A DNA stretch of 64,000 nt, taken from Burkholderia sp. Ac-20365 (GTDB lineage Bacteria; Pseudomonadota; Gammaproteobacteria; Burkholderiales; Burkholderiaceae). Positions 51,136-60,378 of the stretch are shown in pieces. The position numbers and the translations under genes are program-made. Under the pieces are notes generated by a model that saw only the letters and a list, made by a program, of their open reading frames with translations, made no database searches and was not told the DNA's origin. The stretch's first letter is position 1. Each line of letters starts with the position of its first letter. The stretch lies in NCBI RefSeq assembly GCF_017104715.1, contig NZ_JAAGPI010000018.1:62001-126000 (forward strand), read 5' to 3'.

Positions 51136-53429
51136 GTTGCGCCCCCGGGATACAGCTTCATGGTCAGCGGCAACGCCTGATAGCGTGTGCCCGTCAGCGC
51201 GAATAGCGCATTGGCGACGGCAGGCGCGACAGGCGGCACGGCCGATTCCCCAACACCTTGCGGATGACTTCTGGACGGCATGATCTCGACGGTGATGTCG
51301 GGACACTCGTCCATGCGCACGACGTCGAATTCGCTGTACAGGCTCTGTACAACAGCGCCGTTATCGAGTGTGATGTCTTCCTTGAACGCAGCAGAAAGTC
51401 CGAACACGATCGCGCCTTCCACCTGTTGACGGATGAGATTCGGATTCACAGGCAAGCCGCAATCGATCGCACACCACACGTGATTGACCTTCACCGTATC
51501 GCCCGCGTCGAGCGACACGTCCACGACCTGCCCGACCACGCTGCCGAATGCCTCATGAAGCGCGACGCCGCGCGCATGCCTGACACCTTTATCCGACCAC
51601 GCGAGCGGTGCTCGCCAACCCGACATGCTCGCGACTTTCTGCAGCACGGCGAGATGCCGCGGATGACGCGTCAGCAGTCCCGCACGAAATGCAATGGGAT
51701 CTTTGTGCACGAGTGCAGCCAGCTCATCGATAAAGCTTTCGATAAAGAATGCCTGATGCGAATGCCCCACCGAGCGATAGAAACCGACAGGCATCGGCAA
51801 ATCGACGATGCGCTGTCCGATCCACACGTTCGGCATTTCATAAGGCTGATCGAATGCGCCTTCGGAAACCGTCTTGTCGAAGTTGATGCCGAGATCGGGA
51901 AGCCGGTAATTCCGCGCGAGCCACTTCGCGACAATCGACTGGCTCACCGATGTGTTATGCCACGCAATCAGTTGTCCCTGCGCATCGAGTCCCGCCCTGA
52001 AGCGCGACAGACACGCGGGCCGATAGAAGTCATGGCGCATGTCCTGTTGACGCGTCCACAACGTCTGTACCGGACGCCCCTCTGCTTCGCGTGCAATGGC
52101 AACTGACTGCGCGATAAAGTCGACTTCGAGCCTGCGTCCAAATGCGCCGCCCGGCATCTGCTGCTGCAGGTCGACATCTGCCGTGCCGATGTCGAGCAGC
52201 CGCGCGACATGCATGCGCGCGACTGCGGGAACCTGTGTTGCCGCCCAAACAGTCGCCTTGCCGTCTTTCACCTGCGCCGTGCAGTTGACGGGCTCCAGCG
52301 GCGCATGCGCGAGGTAAGGCGCGCGATACTCCGCGTGCCATTTGTGCGTGGCGCGGCTCAGCGCGTCCTCCACGTCGCCATGTTTATACCAGGGGTGCCC
52401 GTCGCTTTCGTCGAGCGCCTGCTTGAGGCGTTTGTCGACTTCTTCGTTGGTCAGCCCTTTCGTCGGGCCGTCGCTCCAGTCGATCTTGAGCGTTTCCAGC
52501 GCATTCATCGCGATGAATGTGTTGTCGGCTATTACCGCGACACCGCCTGTGCCGCCGTTGTACGCATCGACGGCAAAGACCTTGTGCACGCCCGGCAGCG
52601 CCGCCGCGGCCGCGCCGTCGAAATGCCGGACGGTGCCGCCCAGCGTAGGACACATTTCGATGCTCGCGTACAGCAGACCGCCGGGCACGACGTCGATACC
52701 GAACACGGCGCTGCCGTTAAGTTTCGACGCGGCTTCGATGCGCGTGAGCGGCTTGCCGATCAGTTGGAAATGGTCGGGGTCCTTGAGCACGGGCTTGCGC
52801 GGAAGAGGCTGGCGCGCCGCTTCCAGCGCGAGTTGACCGAACGATGCGCGATGCCCCGCTTCATGCACTACGACGCCCTTCTCGATGCGGCAATCGGCAG
52901 CCTTCACGTTCCATTGTTCGGCCGCTGCCGCGATCAGCATGGAGCGCGCACACGCGCCGGCTTCGCGCATCGGTTGCCAGAGATCGTTGATGGTCGACGA
53001 GCCGCCCGTCATCACCGTGCCGAAGTCGCGCGCGAGCTTGCGCGTGAGCCACACGGCCAGTTCCTTGACGACACTGTCATCGTCCGGGCGAAACGGCAGA
53101 TCGCCGATCACGCTTTCTACGTTGTTGTAGATCTGGTCGAGCGGTGCATCGGCAACGCGAATGTCCGCCCAGTTCGCGTCGAGTTCTTCCGCGACGAGCA
53201 TCGCGAGCCCCGTATGCACGCCCTGCCCCAGCTCCGTTCTGCACATCATCACCGTGACGGTGTTGTCGGCGGCAATCTTCACATAGCCATTGAGCGCCGC
53301 TTCGCCCGGACGCACAGCCAAGGGCTCCGATGCGACAAGCCGTTGACGCGGCGGCAGCGCCGACCATCCGACCACCAGCGCACCGGCTAAGCCCACGCCG
53401 CCCAGCAGGAAGGTTCGACGCTTCAGCAT
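51123..53429 (-). CDS. Molybdopterin-binding subunit, isoquinoline 1-oxidoreductase beta-like
   Basis: A 768-residue xanthine-dehydrogenase-family large subunit. The N terminus MLKRRTFLLGGVGLAGALVVGW is a Tat-type signal/anchor with RR-T-F-L, so the mature enzyme is probably periplasmic and co-exported with the small subunit. Molybdopterin contacts include MMCRTELGQGVHTGLAMLVAEEL, MPGGAFGRRLEVDF and the C-terminal GVGESAVPPVAPAVANALFALTG, which holds the catalytic Glu region (GVGE). It hydroxylates a heteroaromatic or aldehyde substrate with electrons passing to the [2Fe-2S] partner and likely a cytochrome. Confidence 0.92.
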   Translation of the reverse strand: MLKRRTFLLGGVGLAGALVVGWSALPPRQRLVASEPLAVRPGEAALNGYVKIAADNTVTVMMCRTELGQGVHTGLAMLVAEELDANWADIRVADAPLDQIYNNVESVIGDLPFRPDDDSVVKELAVWLTRKLARDFGTVMTGGSSTINDLWQPMREAGACARSMLIAAAAEQWNVKAADCRIEKGVVVHEAGHRASFGQLALEAARQPLPRKPVLKDPDHFQLIGKPLTRIEAASKLNGSAVFGIDVVPGGLLYASIEMCPTLGGTVRHFDGAAAAALPGVHKVFAVDAYNGGTGGVAVIADNTFIAMNALETLKIDWSDGPTKGLTNEEVDKRLKQALDESDGHPWYKHGDVEDALSRATHKWHAEYRAPYLAHAPLEPVNCTAQVKDGKATVWAATQVPAVARMHVARLLDIGTADVDLQQQMPGGAFGRRLEVDFIAQSVAIAREAEGRPVQTLWTRQQDMRHDFYRPACLSRFRAGLDAQGQLIAWHNTSVSQSIVAKWLARNYRLPDLGINFDKTVSEGAFDQPYEMPNVWIGQRIVDLPMPVGFYRSVGHSHQAFFIESFIDELAALVHKDPIAFRAGLLTRHPRHLAVLQKVASMSGWRAPLAWSDKGVRHARGVALHEAFGSVVGQVVDVSLDAGDTVKVNHVWCAIDCGLPVNPNLIRQQVEGAIVFGLSAAFKEDITLDNGAVVQSLYSEFDVVRMDECPDITVEIMPSRSHPQGVGESAVPPVAPAVANALFALTGTRYQALPLTMKLYPGGATCSS

Positions 53430-53798
53430 GGCATCTCTCAGAGGAATCCAGCATGGACACCTGTAAAACGCACCAGCCGCGCTTCAACTGAAATCTGGAC
53501 TATCGAACACCGGCGTCATTCGCCATTGACCCGGTTCGACATGCATCACTCAATCCCGTCAAAGTTCATATTAGTGCGCGTTGGGAATTTCGCCGCATTG
53601 AATAAGCGAAAGCACCGAGTGAAAAGTTTGCGAAGCAACGGCAATTACCGCATTCGCGATTGCAGGAAAGCAGCCGGAAAGCGCGCAGAAAGCGCAATAA
53701 GCCAATTCACGCGAGCGCTGTCGAAAAGCGTTTAAAGCGTGTTGTGACAAGGCTTTAGCGCATGCTGAACGCAATGCTGCGCTGCACTTCACTCACAG

Positions 53799-53814
53799 TG
53801 GCATATCGTTTGCA
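53799..53814 (+). promoter_or_regulatory. Strong sigma-54 promoter motif
   Basis: TGGCATATCGTTTGCA has GG (53800-53801) and GC (53812-53813) exactly 10 bases apart, TGGCA at -24 and TTTGCA at -12: only the sixth base departs from consensus. Transcription would begin near 53824, ~60 bases before the small membrane protein gene. The rest of 53430-53882 shows no gene; it is AT-richer than average and may hold activator sites. Confidence 0.65.
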
Positions 53815-53882
53815 TAAAGGATCGGCAAGCGCTGTGTCACGACGACCGCTTGGTCTCGGCAGTCGCACAGGGGAGAAGAGAG

Positions 53883-53957
53883 ATGCCTTATCTGATTGGT
53901 TGGTTGCTAGGTGTGCCGCTTATCGTCCTTGTGATTCTTTATCTGATTTTCCACTAA
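53883..53957 (+). CDS. 24-residue single-helix membrane protein
   Basis: A very small ORF, MPYLIGWLLGVPLIVLVI followed by LYLIFH and a TAA stop, is hydrophobic from end to end and predicts one membrane helix with a Gly-Val-Pro kink. GGGGAGAAGAG lies immediately before the ATG. A consensus sigma-54 motif ends 69 bases upstream. No enzymatic residues; such peptides usually modulate membrane partners or stress responses. Function unknown. Confidence 0.6.
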   Translation: MPYLIGWLLGVPLIVLVILYLIFH

Positions 53958-54085
53958 GGACGCACAGCCATGGCGGTCGTTGCGACCGCTTCCTTTCTGC
54001 AGCAATGCAGGTCATGCTGCATTCGATCGCAAGCGCGGCGACTGTTCGTTCGACGCACAGTCGCCGCCCTGCTTATCTCATCTCA

Positions 54086-55363
54086 TCAGGCGCCGCCAGC
54101 CTGCTTTTTCAATGCATTGAGAATGCGCTTTTCGAGCGCGGCATAGTCGTGGCCGAAGTGGTGATCACCCGATGTGCGGATCACTTCGATACCCGTCTTC
54201 GTGAGCGTCGGGCACAGCGTATCTTCTTCATGCTCGCCATAGAAGCACTGCACGATCTTCGGCGGCAGACGCGCGAATTCGGGTTGCACCTGCAAGGCCT
54301 TGTCGCTTGCCGGCATGCCGAGCCAGCCCGTCACGCGGATCTGGAAGTCGGCCGCGGGCGCGAAGCCGAGCAGCGAAATCAGCGAGACCTTGGCACGCAC
54401 TGCATCGGGCAGGCGGTTGTACGCGAACGGCATCACGTCGGCGCCGAACGAATAGCCGATCAGCGCAACGTGGTCCGCATGCCAGCGCGTCGAGTAGGTT
54501 TGTATCACGCGTGCGAGGTCGCGGCTCGTCTGTTGCGGCGAACGCTCGGACCAGAAGTAACGCAGGCTGTCCACGCCGATCACCGACACGCCATCCTTCT
54601 GCAGTTCCTCGGCGATCGTCTTGTCGAGATCGCGCCAGCCGCCGTCGCCCGAAATCACGATCGCCATCAGGCCGTTCGGATGGGCAGCAGGCAGTTCGAT
54701 CAAGGGCAGATCGGAAACGTCTTCTTCCTTCATTGCAGCAGCGCGCAGATGCGGCGTCGTCAGATCGACGATGCGTTGCGTGCCCGCCGATGCGTTCGCG
54801 TCGGTTTCCGCAAAGCCCGGCAAGCCGGGGCCGTGCGTGATGGTCGGGTCCGGCGGACACGGGTTGAAGCGCTTGTCGAGATCGCGCTGCGCAGCCACCG
54901 ACACCGCGCCCGCCACCGTGTTTTCAGCCGCCTGCTTGAGCACCTGCATCGACAGCGTGGCGCCTTGGCCCGAGCCTGCCAGGATAGGCATGAAGTAGCG
55001 ATCCGACTTCACCTGGCGTTCGAGTTGATGGCTCACGGCTTCCGCGTCGCCGACCAGCTGATGACACGCTTCTTTCTTCGCAGCGAGATTCGCCGCGTAT
55101 TTCTCGGTATCCACGCCGACCACCATCGCGCCGTTCTTTGCAAGCGCGTCGGCGGCCTGTTGATCTGCCGGATTCCAGCCGCTCTCTTTCGAGAACAGCA
55201 CGACGAAGCCGCGCACATCGCCCGTGGGCTTGGTCACAGTGACCTGGCCATAACGGCCGCCGGATACGGTCTCATACGCATGCGCCGACGGCGCAATGCC
55301 TGCAAGCGAGCACAACGAAACGCTCGCCACTGCGGCGAGCCGGTAAAACTTTTGCATGATCAT
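54086..55363 (-). CDS. acvB: AcvB/VirJ-family protein, probable lysyl-phosphatidylglycerol hydrolase
   Basis: A 425-residue exported protein: signal peptide (MQKFYRLAAVASVSLCSLAGIAPSAHA), a first alpha/beta-hydrolase-like half (VVLFSKESGWNPADQQAADAL, GSGQGATLSMQVL) and a C-terminal VirJ domain with IVISGDGGWRDLDKTIAEELQKDGVSVIGVDSLRYFW and ALIGYSFGADVMPF, whose Ser is the likely nucleophile. Agrobacterium AcvB and Rhizobium AtvA hydrolyse lysyl-phosphatidylglycerol and are encoded next to the synthetase, as here. ATG 55363 overlaps the mprF stop (ATGA). Confidence 0.88.
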   Translation of the reverse strand: MIMQKFYRLAAVASVSLCSLAGIAPSAHAYETVSGGRYGQVTVTKPTGDVRGFVVLFSKESGWNPADQQAADALAKNGAMVVGVDTEKYAANLAAKKEACHQLVGDAEAVSHQLERQVKSDRYFMPILAGSGQGATLSMQVLKQAAENTVAGAVSVAAQRDLDKRFNPCPPDPTITHGPGLPGFAETDANASAGTQRIVDLTTPHLRAAAMKEEDVSDLPLIELPAAHPNGLMAIVISGDGGWRDLDKTIAEELQKDGVSVIGVDSLRYFWSERSPQQTSRDLARVIQTYSTRWHADHVALIGYSFGADVMPFAYNRLPDAVRAKVSLISLLGFAPAADFQIRVTGWLGMPASDKALQVQPEFARLPPKIVQCFYGEHEEDTLCPTLTKTGIEVIRTSGDHHFGHDYAALEKRILNALKKQAGGA

Positions 55364-57954
55364 GAACGCCGGCCCCCTGCCAGCAGCGAAAGGTCGGCCA
55401 GCGTGAAGAACACGCCGACGGAACCGGATGCAGCGAGATAGCGCGGCTCCCATTGAGGCTGGAATTTGCTCTTGAAAGCGCGCAGTCCGCGGAAGTTGTA
55501 GAAGCGGCCGCCGAAGCGCCACACGATGTTCGCGAGCCGGTGCCAGCGCGACGCGAGCGGCGTCGGCGACATACCGGAGAACGGCGCGATGCCGAGGCTC
55601 AGCGAACGGAAACCCGCGTGCTTCAGATGCAGCGCGAGTTGCGTGAACAGATACTCCATCGCATACGGCGACGCCTGCGGCACGTGACGCATCACGCCGA
55701 CGGTCGCTTCCGTATTGAGGTCGGTCGTCATGAACGTGACAAACGCGACGGGCTCGCCGTTCTGACGCACGAGCATCACTGATTGCGCGGCAAGATAGTC
55801 TTCCGTGAACGCGGCCACCGAGAAGCTCTTCTCACGCGCATCGCGGCTGTCGAGCCAGCCATCGGAAATCGCGCGCAATGTACCAATCGATTCGGGCACA
55901 CGCGCCGGCTCGATCACCTCGACGGCAAAGCCATCGCGTTCGCCGCGCTTCAACGCATAGCGCAGATGCGCGCGGTGCGAGCCCTTCAGATCGAATTCGT
56001 CGAGCACGACATGCGCTTCCTCGCCGAGCTTCATCAGCGTGAGGCCCGCGTCGAGATACAGCGGCAACGCGTTGGCGCGCACCTGATAGAACGCCGCGCG
56101 GCCACCGTGAGCATGCGCGAGCGCAACGAACTTGCTGATCAGCTCCGCCCATTCCGCGCGCGGACCAACGGGGTCGTGCAGCGCGGCCCACGTGCGGCCG
56201 TATTTCGCGTACATCAGGAATGCCTGACGCGACTCCGAGAACAGGAAGCTCTTGTCGCCCATCAGCGCGAGGCCCGCGTCGCTGCGTTCCTGTGCGCGAA
56301 AGATGCGCGCGGCGTCGTCGAGATCCTGCTTCACGGGCTTTTCGAAGCGACCCGCTGCGGGACGCAGCAATTGCCAGAACGCGAAGGTCGCGGCGAACAG
56401 GCTGGCGGCGAGCGTCGCGCGCAACGCACGCGGCGCGCGCTCGTCGAAGGCGAATTGCCACCACAGGTCGCGCGTATAGGGCACGTCGCGGAACGCGAAC
56501 AGCATCACCCACACGGCGAGCATCAGCACCATCGCCACCGAAACCAGCCAGCCCGCCGTGAAAGGCTCCGAAAACAGCGACGAGCGGCGGTTGAAGCGCG
56601 AGCGTGTCGCGATCAGCAGCACGATCAGCGTCGTCAGCACGCCGGCTTCGACGAACGCGAGACCCTTGGTCAGCGACAGCGCAAGACTGACGACCGCCAG
56701 ACCCAGCGTGAGCCACCAGGCGGCATCCAGACGCCGCGACAGCCCGCGCGCAACGAACAGCAGCGCGACGCCGACCACGCTGCACAGCATCTGAGAGCTT
56801 TCGAGCACCCACAGCGGCACGAGATCGCGCAGGATCGCGATACGCTGCCAGAACGCGGGCGTCGCGCTCGAAATCACCAGCATGCCGCCGACCACGAAGG
56901 TCACGAGGCTCAGGAACAGCGGCGCGAGTTGCGAGACGGTGGCCGCATGATGCAGCGGCAGATGCTTCTTCAGCGCGCGGCCTTCGAAGCCTGCCAGCAG
57001 GCCCGCCGACACGATCAGCGGCAAGCCGAAATAGATCGCGCGGTAGGCGAGCAGCGCGGCGACCATCGAATGCGTCTGCACGCTGCCGCCCAGTGCGAAC
57101 ACCATCGCCGCCTCGAACACGCCGACGCCGCCAGGCGTATGACCGATCAAACCGAGCAGCATCGCCGCCGCATAGATCGTGATGAACGACACGAAGCTCA
57201 CGTGCGCGTGCGGCAGCAGCGCCCACAGCGCGAGGCCGGCGGCGACGACATCGAGCACCGCCAGCAGCACCTGTTCGATGAAATCGCGACGCGCGGGAAT
57301 GTCAAATGACAGCCAGTTCCAGCGCGTGCGGATCTGGCGCGTGGTCTTGCCGCAAGCGAGCGTCATCAGACCGAGCACGGTCAGCAGCGCCGCGCCGCCC
57401 CAGGCGAGCGCGCCCGTCGGGCTGTGCAGCATCGGCGCGAGCGTGCGCGCGTCGCACAGCATGCCGAGCGCCGTCATCAGAACGAGGGCCAAAGCCAGCG
57501 ACACACTGGTAAACACCGTCATGCGGCCAATCTGTGCCGGCGTTACCTCGGCAACGGCGTAAACGCGCGCGCGCACCGCGCCGCCCGTCAGCGCGCCGAA
57601 GCCGGTCGCGTTGCCGAGCGCCGAGCCCGCCGTCGCGCCGATCCACAGCGCCGCGCGCGGCACCGCTTTGCCGACGTAGCGCAGGCCGACAGCATCGCGA
57701 CCAACGAGTGCGATATAGCTGAGAATCGTCGCGCCAAGCGCCGCCGACCATTCGCCCGCCGTCAGATGCCGCAGATGGCGGATCACCGAGCGGTAGTCGA
57801 CAGCCTGCGACAGATGCTGCAATACGATCAGCAGCAGCACGCAGACGCCGAGCGACAGCACAGGCGACAACACGCTCCGGCTGCTCGCCGCGGCAAATGC
57901 GCGCTTGAGCAGCGCGGCAGCGCGGCTGAAAAACGGACGGGGATGGTCAGACAT
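55360..57954 (-). CDS. mprF: Bifunctional lysylphosphatidylglycerol synthetase/flippase
   Basis: An 864-residue MprF. The N-terminal ~540 residues form ~14 membrane helices including the flippase signature region (LIGHTPGGVGVFEAAMVFALGG); the C-terminal DUF2156 domain (~545-864; MGDKSFLFSESRQAFLMYAKYGRTWAALHDPVGPR, GEEAHVVLDEFDLKGSHRAHLRYALKRGERDGF, YAMEYLFTQLALHLK) transfers lysine (or another amino acid) from tRNA to phosphatidylglycerol. The product reduces net negative charge and protects from cationic peptides. First gene of a two-gene operon with acvB. Confidence 0.95.
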   Translation of the reverse strand: MSDHPRPFFSRAAALLKRAFAAASSRSVLSPVLSLGVCVLLLIVLQHLSQAVDYRSVIRHLRHLTAGEWSAALGATILSYIALVGRDAVGLRYVGKAVPRAALWIGATAGSALGNATGFGALTGGAVRARVYAVAEVTPAQIGRMTVFTSVSLALALVLMTALGMLCDARTLAPMLHSPTGALAWGGAALLTVLGLMTLACGKTTRQIRTRWNWLSFDIPARRDFIEQVLLAVLDVVAAGLALWALLPHAHVSFVSFITIYAAAMLLGLIGHTPGGVGVFEAAMVFALGGSVQTHSMVAALLAYRAIYFGLPLIVSAGLLAGFEGRALKKHLPLHHAATVSQLAPLFLSLVTFVVGGMLVISSATPAFWQRIAILRDLVPLWVLESSQMLCSVVGVALLFVARGLSRRLDAAWWLTLGLAVVSLALSLTKGLAFVEAGVLTTLIVLLIATRSRFNRRSSLFSEPFTAGWLVSVAMVLMLAVWVMLFAFRDVPYTRDLWWQFAFDERAPRALRATLAASLFAATFAFWQLLRPAAGRFEKPVKQDLDDAARIFRAQERSDAGLALMGDKSFLFSESRQAFLMYAKYGRTWAALHDPVGPRAEWAELISKFVALAHAHGGRAAFYQVRANALPLYLDAGLTLMKLGEEAHVVLDEFDLKGSHRAHLRYALKRGERDGFAVEVIEPARVPESIGTLRAISDGWLDSRDAREKSFSVAAFTEDYLAAQSVMLVRQNGEPVAFVTFMTTDLNTEATVGVMRHVPQASPYAMEYLFTQLALHLKHAGFRSLSLGIAPFSGMSPTPLASRWHRLANIVWRFGGRFYNFRGLRAFKSKFQPQWEPRYLAASGSVGVFFTLADLSLLAGGRRS

Positions 57955-58397
57955 GGATGAATCCGGGTGTTGCCTGATGCAGCAGCAATGGTCTCGTTGC
58001 TACTGCATCGAATGAGGTTGGATTTCGGAGCGCGCCGGACGTTTTAACCGTCCTGATCTCGCCTGTTTCAACTCTTTACAAATGGACAACGGCAATTTGC
58101 CCAAAAGGTTGACACCGGGAGCAACCCGGAGGCGATTTTTTGCAGTTTTCGCTTAAGAAATCCTGATGTGAGTGAAATTCGACCTGAAAACGAGTCGAAA
58201 TTTCCGATGCGCCGAAGCAGCGCCGCTTGCCAGATCGCCTCGCGCCGCGCAGCCACGGGCCGCATGACGGCTTGCTTTCCGGCCAGCGCCCGGGCCGCCG
58301 GTGTACCGGCTGGTACAAACCCCGACGGCATTTGCACCGGGTTCCAGCCACGCGAGCAGGGCTGCACGATACCAGATTTGACATTACGTTTAGCCTT

Positions 58398-58426
58398 ATC
58401 GAACGTTCGATGGGCTTTCAAAGCCC
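58398..58426. promoter_or_regulatory. Two adjacent palindromes in the 57955-58660 gene-free stretch
   Basis: ATCGAACGTTCGAT (58398-58411) is a perfect 14-base palindrome, immediately followed by GGGCTTT-C-AAAGCCC (58412-58426). They lie ~235 bases upstream of the TPR gene and ~440 bases upstream of mprF. Either could be an operator; no regulator is indicated. The remaining ~675 bases show no supported gene; the frame open before 58661 lacks coding character. Confidence 0.35.
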
Positions 58427-58660
58427 TACGAATCGTCAACGGACGCGCTGTGGAAACCGGCTGTTTCTCTTCATATCAGGGTCGCGCGGCCGCATGTGAG
58501 CAGCGCCACCCAACTTCCTGCCGCATGTCAGTTGCTGGCGAACCAACACTTTTCCGGCCCCTCTCCCGCAGTACCCTGTGCCATCAAGCCTCAGACAAAT
58601 TGGCATGTTCGATGCCTTGTGACAGGTGCGCCAATCGCTGCGCCCCGCAAGGAGACCCGC

Positions 58661-60310
58661 ATGAAACCCCTCGACACCCCGCTCGCCTCGCTGCTCTGGG
58701 CGGCGGTCCGGTTCCTGTGCCGTCACGTGCTGTATCTCGGCATCGTGCTGCCGCTGATCCTCGTCGCCGCGTTCTATCTCGGGCCGCGCATCATCGCGCT
58801 GTGCGGCGCGTGGTTCGATCCGTTGACGCTCGTCCAGCCGATCGAGGTTTCCGACGATTTCCGGCGCCAAGGCTATACCGATCAGACCTTGCAACACCTG
58901 CTAGTCGATACCCTCAGCGATCTGCGCAAGGAAGCCGAATCCGTCACGCCCGCCAACGACACCGAGCACGTCCTCTCCGAATTCAAGCTGCCCGACTTCA
59001 CCGTGCCGGGAACGGGACTGTCGATCCGTCCGATGATCGAATTTGCGCGCACGCTGCTCAAGCGCGATTCGTCGGTGTATGGGACCGTGGTCGGCTCGCC
59101 GTCGTCATTTGCGGTGATGCTCACGCTGCGCGACCCGGATGGCCGCACCGTCGCGCTCGGCAACGACGTGCCGCCCGACACGGGTGGCAAGCCGAACGTG
59201 ACCAACGAATCGCAGGCGATGCGCGTTGCGCTGCGCCAGGCCGCGATGACGATACTTCAGCATCAGAGCCCGCTGCTGCACGCGTCGTATCTGACGCAGA
59301 TGGAGCAGAAGCGCTGCCTGAAAGGCGACGCGCCGTGCCAGTTCGACGACGTGCGCGAGCGCTTCGCGCAGATCGCAGCGGGTTCGGGCCGCGATGCATC
59401 GGGCGCGTCGAAGGAGGACGCCGCATGGGCGATGCTCGCGCTGTCCAAGCTCGACACCTATGCGCGCGACTACGAAGGCTCGATCCGTCACGCCCGCGCG
59501 ATCGTCGAGAGGAGCGAAGAACTGTATTCATGGCAGCCCGCGCGCCCCTGGGCGTATTACAACTGGGGGGTCGCGCTGACGGACATGGGTTGCTACCAGC
59601 AGGCGGCCGACGTGCTCAGGCGCGCAGTCGAACTTCACAAGGACTACGCGCCCGCTCACAACGCGCTGGCTCGCGCCTGGCTTGCGCTGGCGCAAAAGCC
59701 GACGCTGGCGGGCGGCGGGCCGCAATCACACGACTATCGCGCGGCCGCCGTGCGTGAATTGCGCATCGCGATCGAGAAAAGCCCCGGCTATCAGGAGGCG
59801 TATGTGAATCTCGGCGACGCGCTGCGCCTGCCGTCGATGAAAACGGGCCTTGTTTCTGCGACTTCGCTCGATGAAGCACGCGACGCGTATCGCACCGCCG
59901 TTGCGTTGGACATCGATAACGCGGGCCGCGCCTATGAGCGACTGGTCACGCTGAGCGACCGCGCGTTCGTGAAGGTCGCCTCGCGCATCACGCGCAGCCG
60001 CACGCAATGCGCGACGGGCATGGCGCGCTCGCTGCTCGAATCGTGGGGTTGCAGCGACGCGCAGATCGAAGCAGGCGCGGATCAGGACTCGGCCGATGTG
60101 CAACCCGTGGCACTGCGTGCCGCCACGAGCAGCCAGATCTGCAGCAAGCCCGAACTGGCACTGCCTGCAACGACACCTGCCGGCGGGGTGAATAAAGCCA
60201 GCCGCATCATCGAAGTGAAGAACGTCGACGATATGTCGAAACCACGGGACGTCGCACCCGGTCACGCCGATCCGATCCGCAAAGCGATTGCGCAGCAGCA
60301 ACGCGGCTGA
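58661..60310 (+). CDS. Membrane-anchored TPR-like protein of unknown function
   Basis: A 549-residue protein: one N-terminal membrane helix (~18-45, HVLYLGIVLPLILVAAFYLGPRIIAL), a periplasmic part of ~200 residues without recognised domain, and a TPR-like helical region from ~280 (AWAMLALSKLDTYARDYEGSIRHARAIVE, WAYYNWGVALTDMGCYQQAADVLRRAVELHKDYAPAHNALARAWLAL, GYQEAYVNLGDALR). ATG 58661 has AAGGAG upstream. It probably scaffolds an envelope complex. A hairpin terminator follows. Confidence 0.85.
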   Translation: MKPLDTPLASLLWAAVRFLCRHVLYLGIVLPLILVAAFYLGPRIIALCGAWFDPLTLVQPIEVSDDFRRQGYTDQTLQHLLVDTLSDLRKEAESVTPANDTEHVLSEFKLPDFTVPGTGLSIRPMIEFARTLLKRDSSVYGTVVGSPSSFAVMLTLRDPDGRTVALGNDVPPDTGGKPNVTNESQAMRVALRQAAMTILQHQSPLLHASYLTQMEQKRCLKGDAPCQFDDVRERFAQIAAGSGRDASGASKEDAAWAMLALSKLDTYARDYEGSIRHARAIVERSEELYSWQPARPWAYYNWGVALTDMGCYQQAADVLRRAVELHKDYAPAHNALARAWLALAQKPTLAGGGPQSHDYRAAAVRELRIAIEKSPGYQEAYVNLGDALRLPSMKTGLVSATSLDEARDAYRTAVALDIDNAGRAYERLVTLSDRAFVKVASRITRSRTQCATGMARSLLESWGCSDAQIEAGADQDSADVQPVALRAATSSQICSKPELALPATTPAGGVNKASRIIEVKNVDDMSKPRDVAPGHADPIRKAIAQQQRG

Positions 60311-60325
60311 AAGCGCACAAAGAGA

Positions 60326-60356
60326 AAGGCCCCGTTCGCAATGCGAGCGGGGCCTT
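60326..60356. terminator. Bidirectional hairpin between convergent genes
   Basis: AAGGCCCCG (60326-60334) pairs with CGGGGCCTT (60348-60356), 9 bp with a 13-base loop, between the TPR gene and the efflux gene. Plus-strand flank CTCCCTT and minus-strand TCTCTTT are weak T-tracts, so it may serve both genes. Confidence 0.65.
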
Positions 60357-60378
60357 CTCCCTTCAACGTAACGCCAGA

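Noticed and set aside
53762..55441. 559-codon plus-strand frame across acvB
   Set aside because: Antisense to acvB; the small ORF at 53883 lies in a different frame and has its own ribosome site.
55783..57309. 508-codon plus-strand frame across mprF
   Set aside because: Antisense shadow rich in Arg, Gln and Glu without any recognisable fold.
58115..58141. Terminator (CCGGG-AGCAA-CCCGG plus T-run)
   Set aside because: The stem is only 5 bp, the T-run is 6 bases away, and no plus-strand gene ends upstream of it.
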